From the NCBI RefSeq assembly GCF_003711225.1, contig NZ_CP031030.1, positions 5,022,001 through 5,086,000 of the forward strand: a DNA stretch of 64,000 bases, written 5' to 3'. Below are positions 9,265-20,025 of this stretch, one piece after another. Numbering within the stretch: the first letter of the stretch is position 1; the number at the start of each line of letters is the position of its first letter. A model generated the notes under the pieces. That model saw only the letters and a program-made list of their open reading frames with translations, did no database searches and was not told where the DNA came from. The DNA is from Runella sp. SP2 (GTDB lineage Bacteria; Bacteroidota; Bacteroidia; Cytophagales; Spirosomataceae). The position numbers were made by a program, and so were the translations under genes.

Positions 9265-9825
9265 TTATACCGACATTACGTCTTGTTCTTTTGCGGTGTA
9301 AATCGTTTCAATTTTAGCGACAAAACTATCCGTTAGTTTTTGTACGCGTTCTTCGGCACGTTTTACTTCGTCCTCCGAAACCCCTTCTTTGGTTAGTTTG
9401 CGGAGTTCGTTATTCGTACTTTGGCGAATATTCCGAACGTTCACTTTTGCCGTTTCGATTTCTTGTTTTACTCGCTTCATCAAATCACGGCGGCGTTCTT
9501 CAGTGAGCATTGGAATACTCAAACGGATGTTTTCACCATCGTTGTTGGGCGACAACCCGAGCGAGCTATTACGAATCGCTTTTTCAATTTCTCCAATTAT
9601 CTTTTTCTCGAAAGGCTTTATCGCAATCGTACGTGCGTCGGGGGTGGTTATCGAAGCTACGTTTTGGATAGGCGACATCACTCCGTAGTATTCTACTTGG
9701 ATTCCGTCTAGCATGTTAGGGGAAGCTTTCCCCGCACGAATTTTCGACAACTCAATCGTCAAGTGCTTGATGGCTCTGTCCATCGTATCTTTCGCATCGT
9801 CGAGATACAATTCGATTTCTTCCAT
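9265..9825 (-). CDS. frr: Ribosome recycling factor
   Basis: Splits the post-termination ribosome together with EF-G. The length of 186 residues is the family norm. Hallmarks seen are KIRAGKASPNMLDG near the N-terminus, the DARTIAIKPFEKK segment, and the LTEERRRDLMKRVKQEIETAKVNVRNIR helix of the three-helix bundle. It follows pyrH by 41 bp on the same strand, the order found in many bacteria, so the two are probably cotranscribed. Confidence 0.97.
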   Translation of the reverse strand: MEEIELYLDDAKDTMDRAIKHLTIELSKIRAGKASPNMLDGIQVEYYGVMSPIQNVASITTPDARTIAIKPFEKKIIGEIEKAIRNSSLGLSPNNDGENIRLSIPMLTEERRRDLMKRVKQEIETAKVNVRNIRQSTNNELRKLTKEGVSEDEVKRAEERVQKLTDSFVAKIETIYTAKEQDVMSV

Positions 9826-9866
9826 TGGTTGATTTACGTTATTCTATTGATAATTATGCTCTAAAG

Positions 9867-10586
9867 TTAATTCGACACCAGCGTCCCGACCGAATCACCA
9901 TTGACCAATCTCAAGAGGTTGCCTGGCTTATTCATGTCAAAAACAATGATTGGCAAGTTGTTTTCTTTGCAAAGGGCAAAAGCCGTCAAATCCATGATTT
10001 TTAGGTTTTCTGTCAAGGCTTGATCGTACGTAATTTTTTCGTAACGCGTCGCTGTTGGATCTTTTTCAGGATCTGCCGTGTAAATACCATCCACGCGCGT
10101 TCCTTTCAACACCGCATCGGCATTAATTTCGATGGCGCGAAGCGCCCCTGCTGAGTCAGTTGTAAAGTAAGGGTTTCCAGTACCTGCTCCAAAAATCACT
10201 ACCCGACCTTTTTCTAGGTGGCGTACCGCCCGACGGCGAATCATGGGCTCGGCGACCTGTTCCATTTTAATGGCCGACATCAAACGGGTGTACATGCCGT
10301 GTTTTTCGAGCGAACTCTGAATCGCCATGCTGTTGATGACGGTTGCAAGCATCCCCATGTAATCTCCTTGGACGCGGTCAATGCCCGATTTTTCGACCGA
10401 GGCACCGCGAAAAATGTTTCCTCCCCCAATCACAATCGCTACTTGCACTCCCGCATCTACGACCGTTTTGACCTCCTGAGCAAACTGCTGCAGAATGTCA
10501 AAATCTATAACTTGTTTTTTGTCGGGGCCACTTAGCGCTTCACCACTGAGCTTTAGGAGAATACGTTTGTATCTAGGTTGTTGCAT
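9867..10586 (-). CDS. pyrH: UMP kinase
   Basis: Phosphorylates UMP to UDP with ATP in pyrimidine nucleotide synthesis (amino-acid-kinase fold). The start chosen is the ATG at 10586, giving 239 residues and the typical beginning [20 protein letters not shown]. An upstream TTG at 10610 would overlap the previous gene and add an unusual extension. The [11 protein letters not shown] nucleotide-binding loop, the [11 protein letters not shown] segment and the [19 protein letters not shown] loop are all present. It sits between the biotin carrier gene and frr. Confidence 0.96.
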   Translation of the reverse strand: MQQPRYKRILLKLSGEALSGPDKKQVIDFDILQQFAQEVKTVVDAGVQVAIVIGGGNIFRGASVEKSGIDRVQGDYMGMLATVINSMAIQSSLEKHGMYTRLMSAIKMEQVAEPMIRRRAVRHLEKGRVVIFGAGTGNPYFTTDSAGALRAIEINADAVLKGTRVDGIYTADPEKDPTATRYEKITYDQALTENLKIMDLTAFALCKENNLPIIVFDMNKPGNLLRLVNGDSVGTLVSN

Positions 10587-10602
10587 AATATATGAAATCG
10601 GT

Positions 10603-11103
10603 TTATTCAAATTCTATAAGTACTTGGTTCTTGTCAACACTATCGCCTTTGTTGACCTTAATGCTTTTTACCACGCCATCGCCCGACGATTTGAGGGCGT
10701 TCTCCATTTTCATCGCCACCAATACCAACACTACATCGCCCGCTTTTACGACATCGCCTACTTGCACTTTGATGTCCCAAATTAATCCTGGCATCGGCGC
10801 TTTGATATTGTTCACTTTGTTTTTGGCGCTGCTATTCATTCCCATTTGTTCCAGCAACAGGTCAAAACGGTCTTTGGCAGCTACGTTATAAATGGTTTCG
10901 TTTACCTTCAATTTGAAACTCTTATCGGCGTAGTTGGCTTCAACTACTTCGGCATTAAACGAGCGGTCGTCTTTAATAATGTGAAAATGACCGTTGTCTA
11001 AGGCTACCAAATCCCACGCAAACGGTTGTCCGTTGAGTGTCGTAGTTTCATTTTTTGTTTCTACTTCAAAAGCTTGTTGTTCGTTGATGATTACTTTTAA
11101 CAT
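10603..11103 (-). CDS. Biotin carboxyl carrier subunit of an acyl-CoA carboxylase
   Basis: A 166-residue protein with a C-terminal biotinyl domain (about residues 98-166). The attachment site reads VAMKMEN, with Lys132 as the biotinylated residue. The N-terminal 90 residues form a small beta-rich domain seen in Bacteroidota carrier subunits of propionyl-CoA or acetyl-CoA type carboxylases. It carries carboxyl groups between a biotin carboxylase and a carboxyltransferase; neither partner is in this window. The stop lies 16 bp before the pyrH start, so cotranscription is likely. Confidence 0.85.
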   Translation of the reverse strand: MLKVIINEQQAFEVETKNETTTLNGQPFAWDLVALDNGHFHIIKDDRSFNAEVVEANYADKSFKLKVNETIYNVAAKDRFDLLLEQMGMNSSAKNKVNNIKAPMPGLIWDIKVQVGDVVKAGDVVLVLVAMKMENALKSSGDGVVKSIKVNKGDSVDKNQVLIEFE

Positions 11104-11139
11104 GGTACTAGGTAGTTTATAAATTGAGAGATTGAATGC

Positions 11140-12042
11140 CTACGACTCTACCGCCGAAGGTTTCGCTCGGCGATTTACTAAATAAATACCCGTTAAAATG
11201 ACCCCCATTCCGAGGTATTGCTGAAAGCTAATACGCTCGCCATCCATAATTCCCCAACCAATTGCCACAATCGGAATCAAGTACGTCACCGACGATGCAA
11301 ATAACCCAGACGCCAACTGAACCACCCGATTAAACAGCACCGACGCCAACCCTGACCCTACCACTCCCAACGCCAACAAATAGAGCGAAGGTTGGAGATT
11401 TTCGGGAGTTGTTACTTTGGCAAAAAAATCAGTGGTAAACAGCGCAATTAGTGAAATAGGACCGATGAACACAAACGTCCAAGCCGTCATGGTCAAGGCT
11501 GGTAAGTGGCTCAGTCGAAACGCAATGGTATTGATATTAATGCCATACATCAGCGTAGCACTCAAAATCAGGAACGCGTAAGGGTCAGCCACGTTAATAG
11601 TCCCCGTCAGATTTGACAAAATCAGTAACAAAGACCCCAATAGCCCCAAGATAATACCCGCAATTTGCATAGGGCGGCGCGGTTGGGCAAAAAATACGAC
11701 GCCTAACACCAGCGTACAAAGTGGGCTCAACGAATTGAGCATCCCCGACAACGAGCTATTGAGGCGCGTACCTGCTTTGGCAAACAAAAAAGCAGGAATC
11801 ACGTAGCCCATCAAAGCCGATACCAATATAAATGGGAAACGGTCGAGCGGAATTTGGTTACGGGTTTTGAGCATAATGGGCACAAAAAAAAGCGAAGCCA
11901 AAAACAATCGCCCCGCTGCCACTTCCGTAACGCTAAATGTGCCTAAGCTCTTTTTAATTAAAATGAAGGACGTCCCCCACGTAAGGGCTACCAGAATCAG
12001 TAAAATCCACGCTTGCAAAGGATTTTTAGAAGAATCGTCCAC
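11140..12042 (-). CDS. EamA/DMT-family transporter
   Basis: A 300-residue inner-membrane protein with about ten membrane helices in two EamA halves. The first contains LTWGTSFILIKKSL, the second the GVVGSGLASVLFNRVV and TYLIPIVAIGWGIMDGE segments, all typical of amino-acid or metabolite exporters. Substrate cannot be told from sequence. The start codon is GTG at 12042; no ATG lies close enough to give a full first helix. The 36-bp gap to the biotin carrier gene allows readthrough. Confidence 0.9.
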   Translation of the reverse strand: MDDSSKNPLQAWILLILVALTWGTSFILIKKSLGTFSVTEVAAGRLFLASLFFVPIMLKTRNQIPLDRFPFILVSALMGYVIPAFLFAKAGTRLNSSLSGMLNSLSPLCTLVLGVVFFAQPRRPMQIAGIILGLLGSLLLILSNLTGTINVADPYAFLILSATLMYGININTIAFRLSHLPALTMTAWTFVFIGPISLIALFTTDFFAKVTTPENLQPSLYLLALGVVGSGLASVLFNRVVQLASGLFASSVTYLIPIVAIGWGIMDGERISFQQYLGMGVILTGIYLVNRRAKPSAVES

Positions 12043-12090
12043 GACAAACTGAGCTTATTTTGATATTTTTATTTTGCAAAAATAGTGGGT

Positions 12091-13377
12091 TTATTGGATT
12101 TTAATGTGCTTGTCGATAAAGTTCATGTATTGTTCCCAGTCATAAAGCAAAATATCGTGCCCTCCGTCGCGTAAATGATAACCGATTGACTGCCCTACAG
12201 ACGTATTTACCGCAGGCATTTCGGAGGTACCTAAACCCGTTTTTTTGTACAATTGATACACTTTTCCTGCTTCCACGGCGCTCAAGAACTCCCCTTTCGG
12301 GTCGGCCCACGTATCCTTGGAAGCACTTGCCACGTAAAGCGGTCGGGGAGCAATCAATGACAATAACTCGTGCTGATCGACGGGCAGTTGCGCCACAGCT
12401 TTGTTATATTTTTTGTAGTTGGCACAAAACCAATGGGGAAATTGCGTGTTAAGGTGCTCGACGGTTTCGCCAATCCATCGGCGAGCCAATGCCGCCCCTC
12501 CTTCACCCGAATCGTTGGAAATCACCACCGCAAAACGCGGGTCTTCCGCTCCCGCCCAGAGCGTTGCTTTTCCGATGCGCGAATGTCCAACGCCGATGAT
12601 TTTTTTGGCGTCAATCTGACCTTCGTGCTCAATCAAGTAATCGACCATGCGGCTCATGCTCCACGCCCATACGCCAAGAGCGCTCCATTTTTCGCGCTGC
12701 TCAGGGGTCAGCACGGAGCGTATTCCCGTTTTCCAGCCTTCGGCGTGGTCAGGTTCAAGGTCACCGTAATAGGCCGTCGCGACGGCGTATCCACGGGCAA
12801 CAATCGCTTCGTAAGGCCAACGTCGTTCGGCAATTCCCCGTGAGGTTTCGGTGGCTCGGTTGTTGACAAAGCTTTTATCAAAACCTGAATTTACCCAGTT
12901 TTCCGTCACCAGCACCTCTTTTTCGTGGGTAGTACTGTGGTTTCCAGTAAAATTGAGACTCACAAACGCGGGGGCTTTCTTTGCATTTTTGGGCAAATAC
13001 AACAAAATATTCAGCGCCGCAGTAGGCGAAATCGTTGGAAAACGTAGGGTAATTTGTTTGGAAATAGCTTTTCCGCCCAACGCATTTTCGTTGACGGTTT
13101 TGACCTCCACCGTACTTTTGATAGTACTCGGAAAAGGATTTACGCCATAGACTTCTTCGGCAAACAGCTTGCGTAATTCGGGACGACGTGTTTTTTCCCA
13201 TACCGAAACGGACGTCACGGGTTTTCCATTGGAAAGCACCAATGGGTTGGGCAACGTATAAGCTGGCATTTGGCTTTCGTCATAGTTGACGGGGATTTTT
13301 TGCGCAACTGCCGTAAAAACAGTACATACACTTGCTAAAACCCATAAGACACCTCTATAATTAGGCAAAAATAGCAT
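12091..13377 (-). CDS. Secreted glucuronoyl-esterase-like hydrolase (CE15 type)
   Basis: A 428-residue secreted alpha/beta hydrolase. The signal peptide ends near TAVAQ (residue 26). The nucleophile elbow GHSRIGK places Ser266, the SGEGGAALARR stretch around Glu292 follows, and His407 in YHLRDGGHD completes a likely triad, all as in bacterial CE15 enzymes that cleave ester links between lignin and glucuronoxylan. Relatives without proven activity exist, so the exact substrate is inferred. The gene stands alone between the EamA transporter and the tricorn-like gene. It may belong with plant polysaccharide use by this organism. Confidence 0.85.
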   Translation of the reverse strand: MLFLPNYRGVLWVLASVCTVFTAVAQKIPVNYDESQMPAYTLPNPLVLSNGKPVTSVSVWEKTRRPELRKLFAEEVYGVNPFPSTIKSTVEVKTVNENALGGKAISKQITLRFPTISPTAALNILLYLPKNAKKAPAFVSLNFTGNHSTTHEKEVLVTENWVNSGFDKSFVNNRATETSRGIAERRWPYEAIVARGYAVATAYYGDLEPDHAEGWKTGIRSVLTPEQREKWSALGVWAWSMSRMVDYLIEHEGQIDAKKIIGVGHSRIGKATLWAGAEDPRFAVVISNDSGEGGAALARRWIGETVEHLNTQFPHWFCANYKKYNKAVAQLPVDQHELLSLIAPRPLYVASASKDTWADPKGEFLSAVEAGKVYQLYKKTGLGTSEMPAVNTSVGQSIGYHLRDGGHDILLYDWEQYMNFIDKHIKIQ

Positions 13378-13420
13378 GATACTAATCGTTTATAACTTTA
13401 TGATACGTTTGTTGAGTTTA

Positions 13421-13488
13421 TTCTAAAACACATAGAGCACAATAGAATTAACACATAGGAAATAGAGACAACGGCTTTGTTTGAAGTG
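13421..13488. repeat. Intergenic repeat, left copy, flanking the tricorn gene
   Basis: This 68-bp stretch (with AAAACACATAGAGCACAA, TAACACATAG and CAACGGC) matches the sequence starting at 16858 downstream of the protease gene, in the same orientation and with small gaps. The two copies flank the gene as imperfect direct repeats. Confidence 0.75.
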
Positions 13489-13512
13489 ATAGATTACTTT
13501 ATCTCAAAGGCA

Positions 13513-13548
13513 TTTGTTGTACCGTTCTATCGTTTTTCAATAACTTTG
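13513..13548 (+). promoter_or_regulatory. Candidate Bacteroidota promoter for the tricorn-like gene
   Basis: A perfect TAnnTTTG -7 box (TAACTTTG, 13541-13548) lies about 50 bp before the GTG start at 13600. TTTG/TTG at 13513-13519 upstream is a possible -33 element, at slightly long spacing. Its position also argues against the earlier in-frame TTG at 13477 as start. Confidence 0.45.
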
Positions 13549-13599
13549 AACACATTTTTATCAACACTCTATCAACCATTTTCCCAAACTACTTTACTT

Positions 13600-16500
13600 G
13601 TGAAAAAAAATATTCTACTTCTGACGATTTTCTTTCTTACTTCTGCCCTCAGTCAGGCTCTTTTTGCCCAAACGTGGCTCCGCTATCCTAGTATTTCGCC
13701 CGATGGCAAAACCATTGTTTTTACGTACAAAGGAGACATTTGGAAAGTCGCGGCTTCGGGCGGGGCTGCTGTGCCCCTCACCCTCCACGAAGCCCACGAC
13801 TACATGCCCGTCTGGTCGCACGATGGCAAACGAATCGCTTTTGCCTCCGACCGCCACGGCAACTTCGACGTCTTTACTATTCCTGCCGAAGGAGGTGAAG
13901 CCAAGCGCATTACGTTTCATTCGGCCAATGAACTTCCCTATGATTTCAGCACCGACAATCAGAACGTTGTTTTTGGAAGTGCGCGGCAAGATTTGGCCAC
14001 CAACCGTCAGTACCCCGCAGGTTACATGACGGAGCTTTACAGCGTGTCAATCAATGGTGGACGCGTCAAACAACTCTTGACCACTCCTGCCGAAGACGTT
14101 AAGTACAACCGCGACGGCAGCAAGTTCGTCTATCACGACCGCAAAGGAGGCGAAAATGCTTGGCGCAAACATCATACATCAGCCATCGCAAGAGACCTTT
14201 GGGTGTATGACACCAAAACCCAAAAACATACCAAGCTCACCAATTTTGCAGGAGAAGACCGCAACGCCGTTTGGAGCGATGACAAGACGCTTTTTTACCT
14301 GAGTGAAACCAGTGGTTCGTTCAATGTTCACAAACTTTCTTTGGACAATACGGCTCAGTCACAAGCCATTACTTCGTTCAAAAAACACCCTGTTCGCTTC
14401 CTAAGTCGCGCCAACGACGGGGTTCTTTGCTTTGGGTACAATGGCGAAATTTTTACCCTTAATCCCACCGAAGGAGGAAATCCAAAGAAAGTCAACATCA
14501 GCATTGCGGCAGATACCCGCGCCAACAACGACCGCGTACTTTCGGTCAACGGTGGCGTAAGCAGCATGGCCGTTTCGCCCAATGGAAAAGAAGTAGCGTA
14601 CATTTTTCGCGGTGAAGTGTTTGTCAGTTCGGTAGAAGGCGGTATCACCAAGCGCATCACCAACAGCGCAGGCCAAGAGCGGAGCGTAAGTTTTTCACCC
14701 GATGGCAAAGCCTTGGTGTATTCATCGGAACGGGGCAATCGTTGGAAAATCTTCGAAACGCGCATCAGCCGCAAAGAAGAACCGTACTTCTATGCCTCTA
14801 CTCTGTTAAAAGAAAGCGAACTCATTGCGAATGAGAAAGAAAATTACCTACCAAAATATTCTCCCGACGGCAAAGAAATCGCCTTTGTGGAAGACCGCGC
14901 GACGCTCAAAATCCTTACGTTGGCGACCAAACAAACCCGTACGATTCTGACCAACCAAGACTTGTTTTCATGGGGCGACCACGACCAGTATTTTCAATGG
15001 AGCCCCGACGGAAAATGGTTTTTGTTTGATTACAAAATCCCCAACCTCCGCGAAGGTGAAGTGGGCCTAATTTCTACCGACGGCAAAGGTAAAATCACCA
15101 ACCTTACCCAAAGTGGTTTTGAAGACGAAAGTCCCAAGTGGGTACAAGGTGGAAAAGCCATGTTGTGGTTTAGCAACCGCGAAGGTTTGAAAAGCCTTTC
15201 GCAAAGCGGGAACACCCAATCAGACGTTTATGCGATGTTTTTCACGCAAGCAGCTTTCGACAAGTTTAAATTGAGCAAAGAAGAAGCTGCTTTGGCCAAA
15301 GAAGTAGAAGAAAAAGCGGCAAAAGCCGATACCACCAAAAAGAAAGATGCAAAAAAAGACTCGACGGTAGTGATTGAACTCGACGGGTTGGAGTTGCGCA
15401 AAGCCCGTTTGACCATTCATTCATCCAACTTATCGGATGCCCTTATCAACAAAGACGGCGATATGCTTTATTATCTTTCACGTTTTGAAAAAGGCTATAA
15501 CCTGTGGAGCACCAACCTACGCACCCGCGAAACCAAACAGCTCGTGGCACTCAACGCCAACGGCGGTGGTAGCATGGTGTGGGACAAAGAACAGAAATCT
15601 ATTTTCTTAAACTCCGACGGGCGAATTTCTAAAATTGACCCTACTTCTGGCAAACAAGAAAGCATTGGCATCAGCGGCGAAATGAACCTCGACGTGGCCG
15701 CCGAACGGGCGTTTATGTTTGAGCACGTATGGCGCCGTACCAAAACTACCTTTTACACGGCTACTTTCCACGGCGTTGATTGGGATAGCTACAAACCCGA
15801 TTATGAAAAACACCTGCCACACATCGGAAACAATTACGAATTCTCGGAACTACTTTCGGAATTACTGGGCGAGCTGAACGTCTCACACTCAGGTGCTTCG
15901 TATTTTGGCGGAGGAACTGCGGGAGCCGATGCTACAGCTGCGTTGGGTGTTTTTTACGATCAAAGTTTTACAGGAACAGGAATGCGCGTAGAAGAAGTGA
16001 TAAAAGATGGCCCGCTCGACAAAGCAGGCTTAAACATCAAAGCAGGAACCATCATCGAAGCCATCGACGGTGAAACCCTTACGCCCGACCGTGACTATGC
16101 GCAGTTTTTGAATCGCAAGTCGGGTAAAAACGTTTTATTGACCTTGCTTGAAGGCACAGCACGTCGTGAAGTTGTGGTAAAACCCATTTCAGTAGGTGAA
16201 GAAAGCCAATTATTGTACAAACGTTGGGTACGTCGTAACCAAGACGAAGTAGAAAAACAGAGCAACGGAACACTAGGCTACATTCACATTCCTGGCATGG
16301 CCGATGGGCCTTTCCGCGTCACGTACGACGAAGTAATGGGTAAATATGCGCTCAAAAAAGGTATTGTGGTCGATACCCGCAACAACGGCGGCGGCGACTT
16401 GGTATCCGATTTGGCCACTTTCTTTTCGGGTAAAACCTACATGTACAACTCTACCGACAAGCGCGTTATTTATTCGGAGCCAAGCTATCGTTGGAGTAAG

Positions 16501-16821
16501 CCGAGCATTTCGTTGGCCAACGAAGCTAACTATTCCGACGGCCACTGTTATGCCCACATGACCCAAGCGGCTTCGCTCAATAAGCTGGTCGGGATGCCCG
16601 TACCAGGAACTTGTACGTTTGCTGGTTGGGAAACCTTACAAGACCCAAGCATCCGTTGGGGCGTGCCGCCTGTGGGAGTGAAAAGCATGGCGGGTACGTA
16701 CCTAGAAAACGCCCAAACAGAACCCAATATCAAGATTTCTAACGACTACGACATAGTAGGCAAAGGCAAAGACCAACAGCTAGAACGTGCCGTAGAGGAA
16801 TTGGTGAAAGAGGTGAAGTAG
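13600..16821 (+). CDS. Secreted tricorn-like S41 protease
   Basis: A 1,073-residue exported protease. The GTG at 13600 is chosen because it opens a signal peptide (VKKNILLLTIFFLTSAL, ending ALFAQ) and lies behind a promoter-like box. An in-frame TTG at 13477 would bury that signal peptide. Domains follow the tricorn order: WD40-like beta-propeller repeats (SPDGKTIVF, SHDGKRIAFAS and similar) to about residue 600, a Lys/Ala-rich linker near 570-590, a core region with Ser762-His763 in ELNVSHSG, a PDZ domain (about 785-860), and the S41 catalytic domain with Ser979 in YSDGH. Tricorn-type enzymes degrade peptides; here the signal peptide places it in the periplasm or outside. Copies of one repeat flank the gene. 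Confidence 0.9.
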   Translation: MKKNILLLTIFFLTSALSQALFAQTWLRYPSISPDGKTIVFTYKGDIWKVAASGGAAVPLTLHEAHDYMPVWSHDGKRIAFASDRHGNFDVFTIPAEGGEAKRITFHSANELPYDFSTDNQNVVFGSARQDLATNRQYPAGYMTELYSVSINGGRVKQLLTTPAEDVKYNRDGSKFVYHDRKGGENAWRKHHTSAIARDLWVYDTKTQKHTKLTNFAGEDRNAVWSDDKTLFYLSETSGSFNVHKLSLDNTAQSQAITSFKKHPVRFLSRANDGVLCFGYNGEIFTLNPTEGGNPKKVNISIAADTRANNDRVLSVNGGVSSMAVSPNGKEVAYIFRGEVFVSSVEGGITKRITNSAGQERSVSFSPDGKALVYSSERGNRWKIFETRISRKEEPYFYASTLLKESELIANEKENYLPKYSPDGKEIAFVEDRATLKILTLATKQTRTILTNQDLFSWGDHDQYFQWSPDGKWFLFDYKIPNLREGEVGLISTDGKGKITNLTQSGFEDESPKWVQGGKAMLWFSNREGLKSLSQSGNTQSDVYAMFFTQAAFDKFKLSKEEAALAKEVEEKAAKADTTKKKDAKKDSTVVIELDGLELRKARLTIHSSNLSDALINKDGDMLYYLSRFEKGYNLWSTNLRTRETKQLVALNANGGGSMVWDKEQKSIFLNSDGRISKIDPTSGKQESIGISGEMNLDVAAERAFMFEHVWRRTKTTFYTATFHGVDWDSYKPDYEKHLPHIGNNYEFSELLSELLGELNVSHSGASYFGGGTAGADATAALGVFYDQSFTGTGMRVEEVIKDGPLDKAGLNIKAGTIIEAIDGETLTPDRDYAQFLNRKSGKNVLLTLLEGTARREVVVKPISVGEESQLLYKRWVRRNQDEVEKQSNGTLGYIHIPGMADGPFRVTYDEVMGKYALKKGIVVDTRNNGGGDLVSDLATFFSGKTYMYNSTDKRVIYSEPSYRWSKPSISLANEANYSDGHCYAHMTQAASLNKLVGMPVPGTCTFAGWETLQDPSIRWGVPPVGVKSMAGTYLENAQTEPNIKISNDYDIVGKGKDQQLERAVEELVKEVK

Positions 16822-16857
16822 AGGAAGCAGCTACAAAAACCTCATTGATAGCTCTAA

Positions 16858-16979
16858 TTTTAAAACACATAGAACACAAGTAGAATAAACACATAGTAAA
16901 CAAAGAAATCGGCCCGACGCAACGGCCTTTAAATTTGTGTACTATGTGAAAATTCTATGTGACCTATGTGTTTTATTTT
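16858..16979. repeat. Intergenic repeat, right copy plus inverted half
   Basis: Bases 16858-16940 match the left copy at 13421-13488 (AAAACACATAGAACACAAG, AAACACATAG, CGCAACGGCC). Bases 16939-16979 carry the same motif inverted (CTATGTGACCTATGTGTTTT), so this copy is a near-palindrome with arms of about 40 bp. The remaining bases to uvrA show nothing further apart from a weak TAACTTTA box at 17110. Confidence 0.75.
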
Positions 16980-17142
16980 GCCCAGTCACCTGCAAACTGA
17001 AAACGACGAACAATACTTAAAAACTATTCCAGAGTGGCGTTTGCACAAAAAATTTCAATCTTCGTTCGAAACAGAGCTGCTCCCTAATACGCCCTCCCAA
17101 TAGAATTGGTAACTTTACGGTTTCGTTTTGCGTTACCAATTC

Positions 17143-19995
17143 ATGGAGAACAATCAGCCTATTTTAACAGACATCGAACTCACAGGCCACGACCGCATTG
17201 AGGTTATGGGCGCCCGAGAACACAATCTAAAAAACATCGACGTTACCATTCCGCGCAATAAACTCGTGGTAGTAACGGGTATCAGTGGCAGTGGCAAATC
17301 ATCGCTTGCCTTTGATACCATTTACGCCGAAGGCCAACGCCGCTACATGGAGAGCTTTTCGGCCTACGCGCGCGGTTTTTTGGGCGACATGGAGCGCCCC
17401 GACGTGGACAAAATCGAAGGACTCAGTCCTGTCATCAGCATTGAACAAAAAACCACCTCGCGCAACCCCCGCTCTACGGTCGGGACGGTAACCGAAATCT
17501 ACGACTTTTTGCGCCTTTTGTACGCCCGCGCAGGTGATGCTTACAGCTACGCCACGGGGCGACCAATGATTAAGCAGTCGCAAGACCAAATCATCGACCA
17601 AATTCTCGGTCAGTTTGAGAATCAAAAAGCGATACTCCTCGCCCCTGTCGTGAAAGGACGGAAAGGGCACTACCGCGAATTGTTTGTTCAAATTGCCAAA
17701 CTAGGCTACACCAAAGTACGGGTGGACGGTGAAGTGCAGGACATTACGCCCAAAATGCAGCTCGACCGTTACAAAATCCACGACATCGAAATTGTTATTG
17801 ATAGGTTAATTCCAAAAACCGAAGACCGTTTTCGATTGAGCCAATCGGTCGGAACTACTCTCAAGCAAGGAAAAGGGGTAATGATGCTTTTGGATGCGAA
17901 AAATCAAGTGCATTATTTCTCCCAAAACCTCATGGATCCTGAGTCGGGAATCAGTTACGACGACCCTGCTCCCAACAGTTTCTCCTTCAACTCCCCTTAC
18001 GGCTGGTGCCCTACTTGCCAAGGATTGGGCGTGATTGAGGAAATTACGGAAGAAAGTATCATTCCCGATAAAACCCTCAGTCTCAGCAAAGGCGCCATTG
18101 CTCCCATCGGCGAGTACCGCGACTTATGGATTTTCAAACAACTTGAAGTATTACTCAAACCTTACAAAGTAAACCTCAATACTCCGATTGAGAAGTTTCC
18201 AGCCGAGGCCATTGACATTATGCTCAACGGCACCGACGAGCCTGTGCCTGTACCTTCCAAAAAGTATGAAGGGACTGAATGGAACACCAAATACGAGGGC
18301 ATCATTCCGTTTTTACGCCGTCAGCAAGAAAACGGAACGGAGAAAATTCAGGAATGGCTCAAGGATTTTATGCACATCAATACCTGCCCCGATTGCAAGG
18401 GGGCTCGTTTGAAAAAAGAAGCGCTTTGGTTTAAAATTGGGGATAAAAACATTGCCGAATTAGCCGAAGCTGATATTAGCGAATTGAGCCGCTGGATCAA
18501 CGACGGACTGGAAGAGCGTATCACCGAACGTCAGCGGTTGATTGGCCGTGAAGTGCTCAAGGAAATTAGAAAACGAATTGGTTTCTTGCTAGACGTTGGC
18601 TTGGATTACCTTACCCTCAACCGTCCCTTAAAAACCCTTTCGGGGGGCGAAGCGCAACGCATTCGTCTGGCCACGCAAATCGGGACGCAGCTTACGGGCG
18701 TGCTTTACATCATGGACGAACCCAGCATTGGATTGCACCAACGCGACAACGTTCGTCTGATTGATTCGCTAAAAAAACTACGGGATTTGGGCAACACCGT
18801 CCTCGTCGTTGAGCACGACAAAGACATGATGCTCGAATCCGATTATATCCTCGACATCGGCCCTGGCGCGGGACGCCACGGCGGACAAGTAGTAGGCCAC
18901 GGAACTCCCGCTGAGTTTCTGGAAAACGGCTCTCTGACCTCCGACTTTTTGAGTGGCCGCCGCGCCATCGAAATTCCTAAAAAACGCCGCGCAGGAAACG
19001 GTAATGCCATTGTGTTGAAAGGCGCAACGGGGCATAACCTCAAAAACGTAACGCTCAAACTTCCGCTTGGTAAAATGGTGAGCGTAACGGGCGTGAGCGG
19101 CAGCGGGAAATCTTCCCTCATCCACGAGACGTTGTTCCCGATTCTCAACCGCCATTTTTACAATTCAAAACGCGAACCGTTACCGTTTAAAAGCATCGAG
19201 GGTCTAGAGCATATCGACAAAGTAATTGAGGTGGATCAGTCACCGATTGGCCGCACACCTCGCTCTAACCCTGCGACCTACACCAACTTATTTTCGGAAA
19301 TCCGTACGTTGTTTGCCGAACTTCCCGAGGCCAAAATTCGTGGTTACAAACCTGGACGTTTTTCGTTCAACGTAAAAGGCGGTCGTTGTGAGGATTGCGA
19401 AGGCGCGGGAATGAAAAAAATCGAAATGGAGTTTTTGCCCGACGTTTACGTTGATTGTGATACCTGCAAAGGCAAACGCTTCAACCGAGAAACCTTGGAA
19501 GTACGCTACAAGGGAAAATCCGTGGCCGATGTCCTCGACATGACGGTAGAGCAAGCGCTGGAGTTTTTTGAAAGTATCCCAAAAATTCACCGTAAAGTTC
19601 AGACCCTCAACGACGTGGGCTTAGGATACATTACCCTTGGTCAACACGCCACTACCCTTTCGGGTGGCGAAGCGCAACGTGTAAAGCTGGCTGAAGAACT
19701 TTCTAAAAAAGATACAGGCAAAACGCTCTATATTTTGGACGAACCTACGACGGGGCTTCATTTTCAGGACATTAAACATCTGCTTCACGTCTTGGATAAA
19801 CTCGCCGACAAGGGAAATACGGTACTGATTATTGAGCACAACTTGGATGTCATCAAGGTATCAGATCACGTCATTGACCTTGGCCCTGAAGGTGGAAACG
19901 GCGGCGGGCGCATCATCGGCGAAGGCACGCCAGAGCAAGTAGCAAAGGTAAAGGAAAGCTTTACTGGGAAGTTTTTGAAGATGGAGTTGGAGTAA
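17143..19995 (+). CDS. uvrA: Excinuclease ABC subunit A
   Basis: Damage-recognition ATPase of nucleotide excision repair, working as a dimer with UvrB. The ATG at 17143 gives 950 residues. A TTG five codons upstream is less likely. Two ABC ATPase modules are present: Walker A GISGSGKS (46-53) and GVSGSGKS in the C-terminal half. ABC signatures [12 protein letters not shown] and [12 protein letters not shown] are followed by Walker B boxes ([24 protein letters not shown]). Both zinc modules are visible (CPTCQGLG in the first half; CEDCEGAG with CDTCKGKRF in the second). It is transcribed alone. Confidence 0.97.
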   Translation: MENNQPILTDIELTGHDRIEVMGAREHNLKNIDVTIPRNKLVVVTGISGSGKSSLAFDTIYAEGQRRYMESFSAYARGFLGDMERPDVDKIEGLSPVISIEQKTTSRNPRSTVGTVTEIYDFLRLLYARAGDAYSYATGRPMIKQSQDQIIDQILGQFENQKAILLAPVVKGRKGHYRELFVQIAKLGYTKVRVDGEVQDITPKMQLDRYKIHDIEIVIDRLIPKTEDRFRLSQSVGTTLKQGKGVMMLLDAKNQVHYFSQNLMDPESGISYDDPAPNSFSFNSPYGWCPTCQGLGVIEEITEESIIPDKTLSLSKGAIAPIGEYRDLWIFKQLEVLLKPYKVNLNTPIEKFPAEAIDIMLNGTDEPVPVPSKKYEGTEWNTKYEGIIPFLRRQQENGTEKIQEWLKDFMHINTCPDCKGARLKKEALWFKIGDKNIAELAEADISELSRWINDGLEERITERQRLIGREVLKEIRKRIGFLLDVGLDYLTLNRPLKTLSGGEAQRIRLATQIGTQLTGVLYIMDEPSIGLHQRDNVRLIDSLKKLRDLGNTVLVVEHDKDMMLESDYILDIGPGAGRHGGQVVGHGTPAEFLENGSLTSDFLSGRRAIEIPKKRRAGNGNAIVLKGATGHNLKNVTLKLPLGKMVSVTGVSGSGKSSLIHETLFPILNRHFYNSKREPLPFKSIEGLEHIDKVIEVDQSPIGRTPRSNPATYTNLFSEIRTLFAELPEAKIRGYKPGRFSFNVKGGRCEDCEGAGMKKIEMEFLPDVYVDCDTCKGKRFNRETLEVRYKGKSVADVLDMTVEQALEFFESIPKIHRKVQTLNDVGLGYITLGQHATTLSGGEAQRVKLAEELSKKDTGKTLYILDEPTTGLHFQDIKHLLHVLDKLADKGNTVLIIEHNLDVIKVSDHVIDLGPEGGNGGGRIIGEGTPEQVAKVKESFTGKFLKMELE

Positions 19996-20025
19996 TGTGT
20001 AATTTTGAAGAAAACCAATAAAGTT

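Noticed and set aside
13477-13599. N-terminal extension of the tricorn-like protease from an in-frame TTG
   Set aside because: It would place 41 residues before a normal signal peptide and begins inside the flanking repeat, upstream of a promoter-like box.
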